Positions 47,556 through 56,938 of a stretch of DNA of 64,000 nucleotides are shown piece after piece. Numbering within the stretch: position 1 is the first letter of the stretch; every line of letters starts with the position of its first letter. Under the pieces are notes generated by a model. The model saw only the letters and a list, made by a program, of their open reading frames with translations. It had not been told where the DNA came from and searched no databases. A program made the position numbers and the translations under genes. The DNA is from Glycomyces sambucus (GTDB taxonomy: Bacteria; Actinomycetota; Actinomycetes; Mycobacteriales; Micromonosporaceae): contig NZ_FNGF01000004.1 in the NCBI RefSeq assembly GCF_900102815.1, forward strand, positions 496,001-560,000. Reading direction: 5' to 3'.

Positions 47556-50201
47556 TCATCGAACGGTGTGGCGGTCCAGGAGGGCCAGCAGCTCGGATGC
47601 GAGCAGCGGGTCGAGGTCGCGGGGGGCGTCCGCGTCCGCGGACTCCTCGGCGGTGAACCGCACCGTGTTCAGTGTCTGATGCGGCGCGGCGCCGGGGTCG
47701 GCGGGGTCGATGCCGGGGCTGAGGCCGAGCATGAACCAGCCGCGGTCGCGGATCTCGCGGCACAGGCCGAGCGGCGCGCCGGCGCCGCTGAACACGTGCG
47801 TGTACTGCCACCACCCGCGGGCGCGCTGGAGGCCCAGCAGCGGCCCGGTGGCGACGGTGCGGCCCTCGAAGCGCGCGATGCGGCCGGTGGCGGCCTCCTC
47901 GCGGGTGAGGGTGAAGACGGGGCGGGCGAGCTGCTCGAACGGCTGCACCACTTCGTAGTCGGTGAGGAGCTGGGCCCACGCGGCGGTCTCGGCGCCGAGG
48001 TGGAGCGGGTGCGGCAGGCGCACCGCGGCGCGTTCGGGCAGGCGCAGGACATCGTCGCGCACGTCGGCGTAGCCGCCGTCCTCGGCGATGCGGAACGCGG
48101 TCCACCCGCGCCCGGTCGTGTACTGCCACACCAGGCGCCGGGCGAGGTGGCGCATGAGGGCGTGCCCGGCGACGAAGCGCTCGAAGTCGGACCGGGACCA
48201 GACCCGGCCGCCGGTCATCGCGCGCTCCAGGCGCCCGACCTGCTCGGTGCCCACGGACTTCAGACCGCGCTTGAGCCGGTCGAAGCGGGCAGCAGCCGCG
48301 GCGGCGGCCTCGGGGTCGTCGCCCGCGGCGGGGCGCGGCAGGCTCCTGCGGGCCTTGCCCTTCGGGTCGATGACGTAGGGCTTGAGCTGCTCGTCGAAGC
48401 CCACGGTGAACGAGCGGGGCCCGAAGTCGAGGGCCATGCGCCCGTCGGCGTCGAGTTCGACGTCCGGCACGAGGCGGTCGAGCAGCTGCTCCTGGTCGAG
48501 GCCGAGGCGGGCGGCGATGCGGTCCACTTCGGACGCCGCGGCCTTCTTGAGGCCCTTGAAGGACGCCTGCCGGGAGATGCGGTGGACCGCGCTCAGGGCC
48601 TCCTCGGTGCCGATGGCGCCGAGCAGTTCCAGGCCGCGCACGGCCCGCTTGTGCAGGCTCCGGCCGGGCCATTCGTGGACGAGCGCTTCGAGGCGGCGCA
48701 CCGTGGCGTCGTCGGCGAACCGGGCGAGCTGCGTGAACGCCCACGGGTTCGCGCGGTCCCCGGCACCGTTCCAGGTGGCGAACACGGCCCACGAGAACTC
48801 GCGGAGGCTCGCGGGGTCGCAGTGCGCGACCGCGGCCTCCACCGCGGGGTGCGGGTCCCTGGCGGTGTCGAGCGCGAGCGCGGCCAGCAGGTGCTCGACG
48901 GCGGCCTGCGGGAGGCGGGCCCTGCGGCCCTTGGTGAGGACCGGGGTGGCGGTGACCATCGCGGCCCAGGGGGCGCCGCGGCGACCGTGCGGCGGCGCCG
49001 CCAGGGCCGCGGGGACGTCGGCGGTCTCGGGCGGGTGGCCGCGCCAGGCGAGGAGCGCGTCGACGCGGTTGCGGTCGGCGGGGTCGAGCGCGTCGCGGGC
49101 GGGGCCGTCGAGGACGGGGTGCGAGCGGATCAGTCCGATGAACCGGGCGAGCTGCGCGGTGTCGGCGTCCTCGGTGAGGGCGGCGACGGCGCGGAGGGTG
49201 CGGACGGGGAAGCGGTCGGCGACCCGCTGGAGGCGGTCCCAGGTGCGGTGGGTCTCGATGTGCTGGAGGAAGAACCGCACGGCGTCGTCGCGGGGCAGGG
49301 TCGCGAGCACGTCGTGCAGGGCCTCGCGTTCGGAGTCGCCGAGCGCCGGGGCGAGGGAGGCGGCCAGGAGCAGCGGCGCGCAGTCGGGGCCGACGCCGTC
49401 GAGGAGCGAGCAGTGGTCGTGGGCGCGGCTGAGGGCGTCGAAGCGGTGGCCGAGGAGGCCCGCCGCCGCGAGCTGGGCCGTGGAGCCGACGCTGCGCAGC
49501 AGCCAGACGGTGCTCTCGTGGCCTTCGATCAGCCCGGCGGCCCGCTCGGCGCAGGCGGTGTCGACCCAGTCGGTGCGCCCGGGCACGAGGTAGGCGCGGA
49601 CGGCGCGCTGGACCGGGTTGCGACCGTTGGACTCCAGGACCGCCTCGATGGTGCGGAACTGCGCTTCGGGCATGGTCGAGAGGTGGGTGCGCAGGCGCAG
49701 GAGTTCGCGTCCGAAGCTGCGCCAGGGGATGCGGGCCGGGCCGTCCGGGACCGCGGTGAGCGGGACCGGGGCGCCCCCGCGGTCGGGGAGGCCGTACAGG
49801 ACGCGGTGCACGGTGGTGACGGCGAAGTAGGCCATGACCGCGCTCGCGGCGAACTCGGCGCCGTGCTCGCCGAGCCAGGCGTCGTACTGGCAGTACCCGG
49901 AGTCGCGCCAGAACGAGGTGCCGACGGCGTCGTCGACGGTGAACGCGGCGGCGGCGCCGAGCGGGTCGGGTTCGCCGCCGAGGTAGTACCGGAGCGCCGC
50001 GCCGATCCGGAGGTCGGTCTCGGGGTGCGCCGCCGCCGTGAGCAGCGGCTCCCGGCGCTGCTCGACCCCGGTGAACCGCCACCACTCGGTGTCCGCGGGC
50101 CGCATCGTGAACGGGCGGGCCGACCGCCCCCCGCGCCGGGGCGCGGCGGCGGCGAGCTGGTCGGCGGTGAGGGCGAAGGCGTCCTCGTCGGGGAGGCCCA
50201 C
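47556..50201 (-). CDS. DUF4132 protein 2 (short, internally deleted paralog)
   Basis: 881 residues, 200-230 shorter than its sisters. It lacks the MTE...QEDR N-terminal tag and the block that in copy 5 spans about residues 401-632 (including WFERHG and the DALGADKK segment). The ...LAAPP stretch runs nearly straight into the TKGRRARLP-type segment that begins the next module. The C-terminal DUF4132 block is intact (DFGPRSFTVGFDEQLKPYVID, DYEVVQPFEQLARP, TREEAATGRIARFEG). GTG 50201 is 2 nt after the stop of copy 3 with no good SD, so translation is probably coupled; ATG codons further in are possible. Last gene of its unit. Confidence 0.82.
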   Translation of the reverse strand: MGLPDEDAFALTADQLAAAAPRRGGRSARPFTMRPADTEWWRFTGVEQRREPLLTAAAHPETDLRIGAALRYYLGGEPDPLGAAAAFTVDDAVGTSFWRDSGYCQYDAWLGEHGAEFAASAVMAYFAVTTVHRVLYGLPDRGGAPVPLTAVPDGPARIPWRSFGRELLRLRTHLSTMPEAQFRTIEAVLESNGRNPVQRAVRAYLVPGRTDWVDTACAERAAGLIEGHESTVWLLRSVGSTAQLAAAGLLGHRFDALSRAHDHCSLLDGVGPDCAPLLLAASLAPALGDSEREALHDVLATLPRDDAVRFFLQHIETHRTWDRLQRVADRFPVRTLRAVAALTEDADTAQLARFIGLIRSHPVLDGPARDALDPADRNRVDALLAWRGHPPETADVPAALAAPPHGRRGAPWAAMVTATPVLTKGRRARLPQAAVEHLLAALALDTARDPHPAVEAAVAHCDPASLREFSWAVFATWNGAGDRANPWAFTQLARFADDATVRRLEALVHEWPGRSLHKRAVRGLELLGAIGTEEALSAVHRISRQASFKGLKKAAASEVDRIAARLGLDQEQLLDRLVPDVELDADGRMALDFGPRSFTVGFDEQLKPYVIDPKGKARRSLPRPAAGDDPEAAAAAAARFDRLKRGLKSVGTEQVGRLERAMTGGRVWSRSDFERFVAGHALMRHLARRLVWQYTTGRGWTAFRIAEDGGYADVRDDVLRLPERAAVRLPHPLHLGAETAAWAQLLTDYEVVQPFEQLARPVFTLTREEAATGRIARFEGRTVATGPLLGLQRARGWWQYTHVFSGAGAPLGLCREIRDRGWFMLGLSPGIDPADPGAAPHQTLNTVRFTAEESADADAPRDLDPLLASELLALLDRHTVR

Positions 50202-50203
50202 GG

Positions 50204-53200
50204 TCAGGACTTCGCGGTGACGCGGGTGAGCGCGGCGAGGACCTCGGAGGCGGTGACGGGGTCGATGTCCCTGGGGTGGTCGCCGTCCGCGGCGCGCCCG
50301 GCCCGGCTCCACCAGTAGACCTCGGTGGCGGAGAGGCGGACGCCTTCGAGGGTCTGGACCGGGTTCTCGGCGACCATGCCGACCCAGATGCCCGGGTCGA
50401 GGGCGACGGTGACGTACCCGCCGCCGGGCAGGGGGAAGTAGATCCCGGGCTCGACGCCGCCGTCCTCGGGCGAGGAGCGGTGCCAGCCGCGCGAGGTGAG
50501 CCCGAGGAGCTTGCCGACCTCGACCTTCGCGCCGTCGAAGCGGGCGAGGCTGCCGGTCTCCAGTTCCTCCGGGGTGAAGGCCATGACGGGGCGCGACAGC
50601 TGCTCGAAGGGCTGGAGGATCTCGTAGTCGGCGAAGAGCTCGGCCCATTCGGAGGCCATGTCCCCCATGCGGACCGGGTGGTCGAGGCGGATGACGGCGT
50701 CGTCGGGGAGGGTGAGCGCGTCGTCGCGGGCGTCGGTGTAGGTGCGGTCCTCGGCGACCCGGAAGGCGGTCCGGGACCCGGCGGACTCGGCGGACCAGAC
50801 CAGGCGGCGCGAGAGGTGCCAGGTGAGGGGGTGGCGCACGTAGTAGCGCTCGAACTCGTCCTTGGTCCAGGTGCGGCCGTTGACCATCGCGGCCTCCAGG
50901 CGCTGCACCTGGTCGGCGGCGACGGTGCGCAGCTCCTTCTTGAGGATCGCGAAGCGCTTGTAGGCGGCGTCGGCGGTCTCGGGGTCGTCCTTGGCGCCGG
51001 GCTTGGGCAGGCTCTTGCGGGGCTTGCCGGTCTCGTCCTTGACGAAGGGCTTGAGCTGCTCGTCGAAGGCCACGGTGAACGAGCGGGGCCCGTAGTCGAG
51101 GACGAGCGTGCCGGTCTCGCCGAGGCCGAAGTCGGGGAGGAGGCGGTCGGCGAGCTGGTCCTGGGTGAGGCCGAGCCCGTCGGCGATGGCCGCGATCTGG
51201 ACGCGGGCCTCCTCCTTGAGCGCCTTGAACTTCACCTTCTCGGCGATGCCCTGGATGGCGCGCAGGGCCTCCTCGGAGCCGATGGCGCCGAGCACGCCGA
51301 GGCCGTTGACGGCCCGCTTGTGCTGGGACTGGCCGGGCCATTCGCGGACGAGCGGGGCGAGGAGGCGCACGGTGGCGTCGTCGGCGAAGTGGGAGAGCTG
51401 CGTGAGCGCCCAGGAGTCCTTCGAGGGCGCGCTCATGGAGAGCCACAGGCGGAACAGGGCCCGGCTGAAGCGGGTGAGGGAGTCGCGGTCGAGGGCGTCG
51501 GCGGCCACGTCGAGCCCCGCGTACGGGTAGTCCGGAGTGGACAGTGCGAGGACGGTGACGAGGTGGCGCACCGAGTCGGCGGGGATCGCGCGGCCCTCGG
51601 TGGTGAGCACTTCGGGGAGCATCACGGGGTTGGCCCAGGCGCCGGGCTTGGGGAGCTTGACGCCGCGCGGCTCCAGCGGGTCGCCCGCGAGGAGGTCGGC
51701 GACGGCGGCCTCCGCCTCGGGGCCGTAGCGTCCGGCGGCGGCGGTGACGGCCTCGGTGCCGATGCGCAGCGCGATGTTCCACAGGGCCCCTTCGGCGTTG
51801 CCGCGGAGCTTCTTGTCGGCGCCGAGCGCGTCGGGGACGAGCAGGGCCGCGCCCTCGGCGCCGTGGCGCTCGAACCAGGCGACGGCGCCGACGCGGGCGC
51901 CCTTGAGGCGCGCGTACCAGTCGGCGGCGAGGCGGGCGGCCGCCGCGCTGCGGATCGGGACGATCGCCTCGTGGTAGGTCGGGTGCGAGCGGAGCGCGGT
52001 GACCACCTGGTCGGCGGCGAGGGGTCCGAAGCGGCTGACGATGACCTTGAGGTCGCTGGTGGTGTAGGGGCTGAAGGAGCCGTCCCACTTCGCGACCGCC
52101 CGGAGCGCGACCGAGGTCGGCGCGAACGTGGCCATGACCGAGTAGTCGTGGCGCCTCCCGCTGCTGGCGACGCCGCCGCGGGCGAGCATCTTCTCCCATT
52201 CCGCGTCGGTGAAGTTGCGGAAGTAGTCGTAGTCGGGCTTGGACCAGCGCTCAGACTCGCCGTCGGCCCAGACCACGGCCGGTCCGGCGTCGGCGGTGAG
52301 GTCGAGCGTGAGGGGCTTGCGCTTGGCGCCCTTGACGGTCCACGGCGGCGCGGTGAGGATCACCGGCAGGTCCGCGGGGTCGGCGGCCGGGGTCGTGGAG
52401 GGCGCGAGCAGGGCCTCGATCGCGGCGCGGCCGGCGGGGTCGAGGGCGTCGCGGTGCTCGGCGGGGATGTCGGCGGCGAGCGCGGCCAGGCGCGGCCGCA
52501 GTTCGGCGCCGATGGTGCCGGCCTCGACGGCGGCGGCGCGCAGGAGGCGGCGCGGGTAGCGCTTGGCGGCCTCGGTGGCGGCCTGGTACACGTGCTCCTC
52601 CCCCAGGGTCCCGACGAGCTGGGCGGCGGCCTCGTCGGTGGGCAGGAGCGCGACGGCGTCGAGGAGCAGGTGGCGGGCGTCGGTGGCGACCTGCTGGCGC
52701 AGGGTCGCGTTGAGGAACGGCAGGGCGGCGCCGCCGATGTGGTGCAGCACCGTGGCGAGGAGTTCGCGCTTGACCCACCAGTGCTCGATGCCCGAGAGCC
52801 CTGCGGCGGTGAGCAGTTCGGGCCGGTCGAGGGTGAGCCACAGGATGGAGTCGGCGTGGGACACGCCGACGGCCTTGTACTCGCGGCACGCCTCCTCGGC
52901 CCAGCCGAGCTCGTCGGGGAACAGGACCATGGCGATGAACCGGGCTTCGGGGGTGGTGCGGTGCGCCTCGACGGCGGCGACGGCGGCCTCGTAGTCGGTC
53001 GCGGCGGCGTGGGCGAGGAGCGCGCGGAGCGTCTCGACGCCGCGGTCGAGGTGGGTGCGGAGCGTGTGGAGTTCGCGGTGCTCGTAGCGGCGCACGGTGC
53101 AGTCGCGCATGGACTCGTTGTACTTGCGCCAGGAGGAGACGCCCAGGCGCGTGAGCGCGGCGACGGCCGCGAAGGGCAGGCCGTGCTCGAGGACCCAGGC

Positions 53201-53521
53201 GTCGAGTTCGGGGCGCAGCACCGACATCTGGCCGTTTCGTTCGCGGGCCCACATGACCGCCGAGACGATCGCGGCGCCTTCGGGGTCGGGCGCGCCGTCG
53301 AGGTGGCGCAGGGCCGCATCGGCGTACCGGGCGAGTTCGGGGCGCCCGAGCGCGTGGCGCAGGTCGTCCTCGTGGAGGGCGATGAGCCGCGCGGCCTCGG
53401 CGGGGCCGCCGGGGTCGAGCACGGCCGGCTCGCCGGGGTCGGTGCGGCGAGGCACGCGCACGGGCTGCCAGTTGGCGGGGAAGACGATGCGGTCCTCTTG
53501 GGAGGCGTGGTACTCGGTCAT
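50204..53521 (-). CDS. DUF4132 protein 3
   Basis: 1105 residues. N-terminal tag MTEYHASQEDRIVFPANW, then helical-repeat-like sequence, a WFERHGAEGAALLVPDALGADKK-type segment near the middle, and the DUF4132 block (DYGPRSFTVAFDEQLKPF, DYEILQPFEQLSRP, FTPEELETGSLARFDG). The GWHR motif and a PGGGYVTVALDPGIWVG tail are shared with copy 5, so these two plus copy 4 form the closest set. ATG 53521 is 16 nt after the stop of copy 4. Cytosolic, no known catalytic motif. Confidence 0.9.
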   Translation of the reverse strand: MTEYHASQEDRIVFPANWQPVRVPRRTDPGEPAVLDPGGPAEAARLIALHEDDLRHALGRPELARYADAALRHLDGAPDPEGAAIVSAVMWARERNGQMSVLRPELDAWVLEHGLPFAAVAALTRLGVSSWRKYNESMRDCTVRRYEHRELHTLRTHLDRGVETLRALLAHAAATDYEAAVAAVEAHRTTPEARFIAMVLFPDELGWAEEACREYKAVGVSHADSILWLTLDRPELLTAAGLSGIEHWWVKRELLATVLHHIGGAALPFLNATLRQQVATDARHLLLDAVALLPTDEAAAQLVGTLGEEHVYQAATEAAKRYPRRLLRAAAVEAGTIGAELRPRLAALAADIPAEHRDALDPAGRAAIEALLAPSTTPAADPADLPVILTAPPWTVKGAKRKPLTLDLTADAGPAVVWADGESERWSKPDYDYFRNFTDAEWEKMLARGGVASSGRRHDYSVMATFAPTSVALRAVAKWDGSFSPYTTSDLKVIVSRFGPLAADQVVTALRSHPTYHEAIVPIRSAAAARLAADWYARLKGARVGAVAWFERHGAEGAALLVPDALGADKKLRGNAEGALWNIALRIGTEAVTAAAGRYGPEAEAAVADLLAGDPLEPRGVKLPKPGAWANPVMLPEVLTTEGRAIPADSVRHLVTVLALSTPDYPYAGLDVAADALDRDSLTRFSRALFRLWLSMSAPSKDSWALTQLSHFADDATVRLLAPLVREWPGQSQHKRAVNGLGVLGAIGSEEALRAIQGIAEKVKFKALKEEARVQIAAIADGLGLTQDQLADRLLPDFGLGETGTLVLDYGPRSFTVAFDEQLKPFVKDETGKPRKSLPKPGAKDDPETADAAYKRFAILKKELRTVAADQVQRLEAAMVNGRTWTKDEFERYYVRHPLTWHLSRRLVWSAESAGSRTAFRVAEDRTYTDARDDALTLPDDAVIRLDHPVRMGDMASEWAELFADYEILQPFEQLSRPVMAFTPEELETGSLARFDGAKVEVGKLLGLTSRGWHRSSPEDGGVEPGIYFPLPGGGYVTVALDPGIWVGMVAENPVQTLEGVRLSATEVYWWSRAGRAADGDHPRDIDPVTASEVLAALTRVTAKS

Positions 53522-53537
53522 CGGTGGTCCTTCGGGA

Positions 53538-56500
53538 TCAGGCGCGCACGAGGCGGGCGAGGGAGGCCAGGGCCTCGGCGGCGGGGACGGGGTCGAGGCG
53601 GGCGGTGATCGGGACGGGGTCGCCGCCGAAGCCCTCGTGGTCGTTGCAGCGCACGGAGACGACGGTCTGCCGCGGGTGCTCGGCGGCGTACCCGATCGCG
53701 ATGCCGGGTTCGACGGTGAGGACGAGGAAGCAGCGGCTGGCGAGGAAGTAGGTGAAGCCGGGGACGAGGCCGCCGTCGCCGGGGTAGGCGCGGTGCCACC
53801 CGCGCTTGGCGAGGCCGAGGAGGCGGCCGGTCTCCACCGTCGCGCCTTCGAAGCGGGTCAGGACGCCGGTGGCGAGCTCCTCCTCGGTGAAGGCCATGAC
53901 GGGCCGGGCGAGCTGGTCGAAGGGCTGGAGGATCTCGTAGTCGGCGAACAGCTCCGCCCACGCGGCGGCCTCGCCGCCCAGGAGTGCGGGGTGGGCGAGG
54001 CGGACCGCGGCCTCGTCGGGGAGGTCGAACGCGTCGTCGGCGGCGTCGCCGAAGGACCCGTCCTCGGCGATGCGGAACGCGGTGAACTGTCCCTTGTGGT
54101 CGGCGAGCCAGACGAGGCGGCGGGCGAGGATCCCGGTGAGGGCGTGCTCGACGCAGTAGCGGCGGAACTCGGCGGCGCCCCAGGTGCGGCCGCCGATCAT
54201 GGCGCGTTCGAGGCGCTTGACCTGCTCCGCGGCAACGGACTTGAGCTCCTTGCGGAACGCGAGGAAGCGCCGGTAGGCGTCCTCGGCCACGGCGGGGTCG
54301 TCCTTCGCGCCGGGCTTGGGGAGGGTCTTGCGGGCCTTGCCGGACTCGTCGATCACGAAGGGCCGCAGCGCCTCGTCGAAGCCGACCGTGAACCGGCGGG
54401 TGCCGTAGTCGACGGTCCGCGCCCCTTCCTCGCCGAGGCCGAAGTCGGGGACGACGCGGTCGGCGAGCTGTTCCTGGGTGAGGCCGAGTTCTGCGGCGAT
54501 GCGCTCGATCTGGACGCCGGCCTCCAGGCCCAGCGCCTCGAACCGGACCGTCGCGGCGGTGGTCTGGATGGCGCGCAGGGCCTCCTCGGAGCCGATCGCG
54601 CCGAGCACCTTGAGGGCGGCGACGGCCCGGCGGTGCTGGCCCTCGCCGGGCCACTCCCGCAGGCGGGGCGCGAGCATCCACACGGTCTCGTCCTCGGCGA
54701 AGTGCGCGAGCTGCGTGAGCGCCCACTGGTCCTTCGCGGGCGCGCCGACGGCGAGCCACTGCTCGAAGACGGCGCGGCCGAAACGCGCGAGCGAGGCCCG
54801 GTCGCAGGTCTCGGCGACCACGTCGAGCCCGGCGTACGGCTGGTCGGGGGCGGCGAGCGCGAGGACGGTGAGGAGGTGGCGCACGGACGCCTCGGGGAGC
54901 GCGCGGTCGCGTCCTTTGAGGAGGACCTGCGGGAACATCACCGGTGCGGCCCACGGGCCGGGCTTGGGGACCTTCGCGCCGCGCGGATCGAGCGGGTCGA
55001 GCGCGAAGAGCGCCGCGACGCCCGCGACCGCTTCGGGCCCGTAGGGCTCGGCCGCGGCGATGACGGCGTCGTCGCCGTGGACGGCGGCGAGGTGGTACAG
55101 CGCGGCCTCGGCGGCCTGGCGGTTCCCGCGGTCGGCGCCGAGGGCGTCGGGGACGAGGACAGTGGCGGCGGCGAGGCCGTGCCGCTCGAACCACTGGGCG
55201 GCGGCGGCGCGTTCGGTCTTGCGCCGCGCGAAGCGGCCCGCGACCCACCTGGCGGCCTCGGCGCTGAACACGGGCATGAGGTGGTCGTCGAAGCCCCAGC
55301 GCTCGGCGAGCAGGAGGGCGGGTGCGATCGCGGCGGTGCCGTGGCGGTGGAGGATCGCCTCCACGTCGCCGGGGTAGGACTGGTCGGCGAGCGCGGCCCA
55401 GTCGGGGAACGCCTTGTGGGCCATGCCGTCGGGGCCGTAGGCGGCGACCATGGCGAGGCGGTGGTCGTACACCCCGGGGGTGCGGGCGGCCATGAACCGG
55501 TACCAGGAGGCGAGCTGCGCGGCGTCGTTCCCGTAGCGGTCGAGGAAGTACCGCGAGCGCTCGGCCTCCTCCTCGCTCCACACCAGACGGGGACCGCCGA
55601 TCGGTTCGAGGTCGAGGACCACCGGCTTTGGCCTGCGGCGCTTGACGGTCCACGGCGGGGCAGTGAGGAGCGCGGGGAGTTCGGCCGGGTCGGCGTCGGG
55701 CGCGGTCCGCCGCAGGTCGGCGAGGCCCGCGATCGCCTCGCGCAGGTCGGCGGGGTGGCCGTCGAGGGGCCCGGCCTCGGCGGCGACCGCGGTGAGGGGG
55801 CCGAGCCGCTCCGGCGGGGCCCCGGCGGCCGCGGCGGCGACGGCGCGCAGGAGGGGTCCGGGGTGGCGGCGGGCGGACTCGACCGCGCCGTCGAAGACGT
55901 ACGGCTCGTCGAGCCGCGCGACGAGGGCCGCGGCGGGCGCGTCGCCGGGGAGCAGCGCGACGGCCCTGATGAGGGTCCTGCGGTCGGCGGCGCCGACGGC
56001 GTAGCGCGAGTCGAGGGTGGCGAGCAGGATCGGCAGGCTCGCGGCGCCGACCGAGTCGATGAGGGCGGCGACGTGCTCCGTCTCGAGTTCGTAGGTGGTC
56101 ATCTCGGTCAGCCCGGCGGCCGCGAGGTGGGCGGCGTCGCCGGCGGCGTGGTACAGGATGCGGTCGTCGGTCGCGCCGCCGCGGTGGGGGCGGAACTCGG
56201 TGCAGCTCTGGAGGACCCAGTCGTGCTCGGTGGGGAGCAGGAGTGCGGCGGCGAGGCGCTTGACGGGGTCGTCGCGGTGCGCGGCGGCGGCCGCGACGAC
56301 GGCGCCGTACTCCTCGTCGGAGGCCGCGGCGAGCGCGGCGCGGACCTCGGCGGTGAAGCCGTTGTCGAGGTCGCGGTCGAGGTTGCGCAGGTCGCGGGTG
56401 GTGGCGGTGGTGAGCCGGAGGTGCCAGTGCGGGGGCCGGGTGCCGTCGGGGTGCCAGCTGTGGTCGACCTGGAGGGCGTACCGCTCGATGAGGGTGCCGA

Positions 56501-56858
56501 CCGCCCACGGGAGGCCGTGCGCCGTGCGCCAGGCGTCGAATTCGAGGCGGGTCCACCAGCCGGCGGTGTGCGGGCCCGCGTACCGCAGCAGCTCGCCGAC
56601 GGCGGCGGCGCCGAGGGCGTCGGGCTCGCCGGCGGTGAACGCCTCGATGGCCGCGCGGTGGCGCCGGTTCCGCTTCATGACCAGGAGCTGCGCGAGGAGG
56701 TCCGCGTGGACCTCCAGCTGCTCGGCGAGGAGGTCGGGGGCGTCGGGGTCGGTCGCGGGCGCGGTCCCGGGGCGCTTCCCTCGGCGCGGGAGGAGCTTCG
56801 CGGCCCAGGCCGCCGGGAGGTCGAGGCGGTCCTCTTGCGGCGCGGCGTGTTCGGTCAT
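53538..56858 (-). CDS. DUF4132 protein 4
   Basis: 1106 residues from ATG 56858. N-terminal tag MTEHAAPQEDRLDLPAAW. The middle region contains WFERHGLAAATVLVPDALGADR, and the DUF4132 block has YGTRRFTVGFDEALRPFVID, DYEILQPFDQLARP and FTEEELATGVLTRFEG. The tail lacks the Gly-rich strand of copies 3 and 5 (it reads YFLASRCFLVLTVEPGIAIG). An 80-bp gap with a small hairpin separates it from copy 5. The open frame continues upstream antisense-like through copy 5 in Arg/Pro-rich nonsense, which is rejected. Confidence 0.9.
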   Translation of the reverse strand: MTEHAAPQEDRLDLPAAWAAKLLPRRGKRPGTAPATDPDAPDLLAEQLEVHADLLAQLLVMKRNRRHRAAIEAFTAGEPDALGAAAVGELLRYAGPHTAGWWTRLEFDAWRTAHGLPWAVGTLIERYALQVDHSWHPDGTRPPHWHLRLTTATTRDLRNLDRDLDNGFTAEVRAALAAASDEEYGAVVAAAAAHRDDPVKRLAAALLLPTEHDWVLQSCTEFRPHRGGATDDRILYHAAGDAAHLAAAGLTEMTTYELETEHVAALIDSVGAASLPILLATLDSRYAVGAADRRTLIRAVALLPGDAPAAALVARLDEPYVFDGAVESARRHPGPLLRAVAAAAAGAPPERLGPLTAVAAEAGPLDGHPADLREAIAGLADLRRTAPDADPAELPALLTAPPWTVKRRRPKPVVLDLEPIGGPRLVWSEEEAERSRYFLDRYGNDAAQLASWYRFMAARTPGVYDHRLAMVAAYGPDGMAHKAFPDWAALADQSYPGDVEAILHRHGTAAIAPALLLAERWGFDDHLMPVFSAEAARWVAGRFARRKTERAAAAQWFERHGLAAATVLVPDALGADRGNRQAAEAALYHLAAVHGDDAVIAAAEPYGPEAVAGVAALFALDPLDPRGAKVPKPGPWAAPVMFPQVLLKGRDRALPEASVRHLLTVLALAAPDQPYAGLDVVAETCDRASLARFGRAVFEQWLAVGAPAKDQWALTQLAHFAEDETVWMLAPRLREWPGEGQHRRAVAALKVLGAIGSEEALRAIQTTAATVRFEALGLEAGVQIERIAAELGLTQEQLADRVVPDFGLGEEGARTVDYGTRRFTVGFDEALRPFVIDESGKARKTLPKPGAKDDPAVAEDAYRRFLAFRKELKSVAAEQVKRLERAMIGGRTWGAAEFRRYCVEHALTGILARRLVWLADHKGQFTAFRIAEDGSFGDAADDAFDLPDEAAVRLAHPALLGGEAAAWAELFADYEILQPFDQLARPVMAFTEEELATGVLTRFEGATVETGRLLGLAKRGWHRAYPGDGGLVPGFTYFLASRCFLVLTVEPGIAIGYAAEHPRQTVVSVRCNDHEGFGGDPVPITARLDPVPAAEALASLARLVRA

Positions 56859-56886
56859 GAGGCGTCTTTCCAGGGTGGGAGGGTGC

Positions 56887-56912
56887 CGCCCCGAGGATAC
56901 GACCCCGGGGCG
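56887..56912 (-). other. Hairpin in the 80-bp gap between DUF4132-5 and DUF4132-4
   Basis: CGCCCCG (56887-56893) pairs with CGGGGCG (56906-56912) around a 12-nt loop containing TATCCT on the minus strand. It may be an mRNA processing site, a partial terminator, or a weak internal promoter. Confidence 0.35.
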
Positions 56913-56938
56913 ACGCCCTCCGCGACGAGTGGGACGGG

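Noticed and set aside
47556-53521. DUF4132-3 and DUF4132-2 as one frameshifted gene
   Set aside because: Each has a full C-terminal DUF4132 block, so they are two paralogs 2 nt apart, not halves of one gene.
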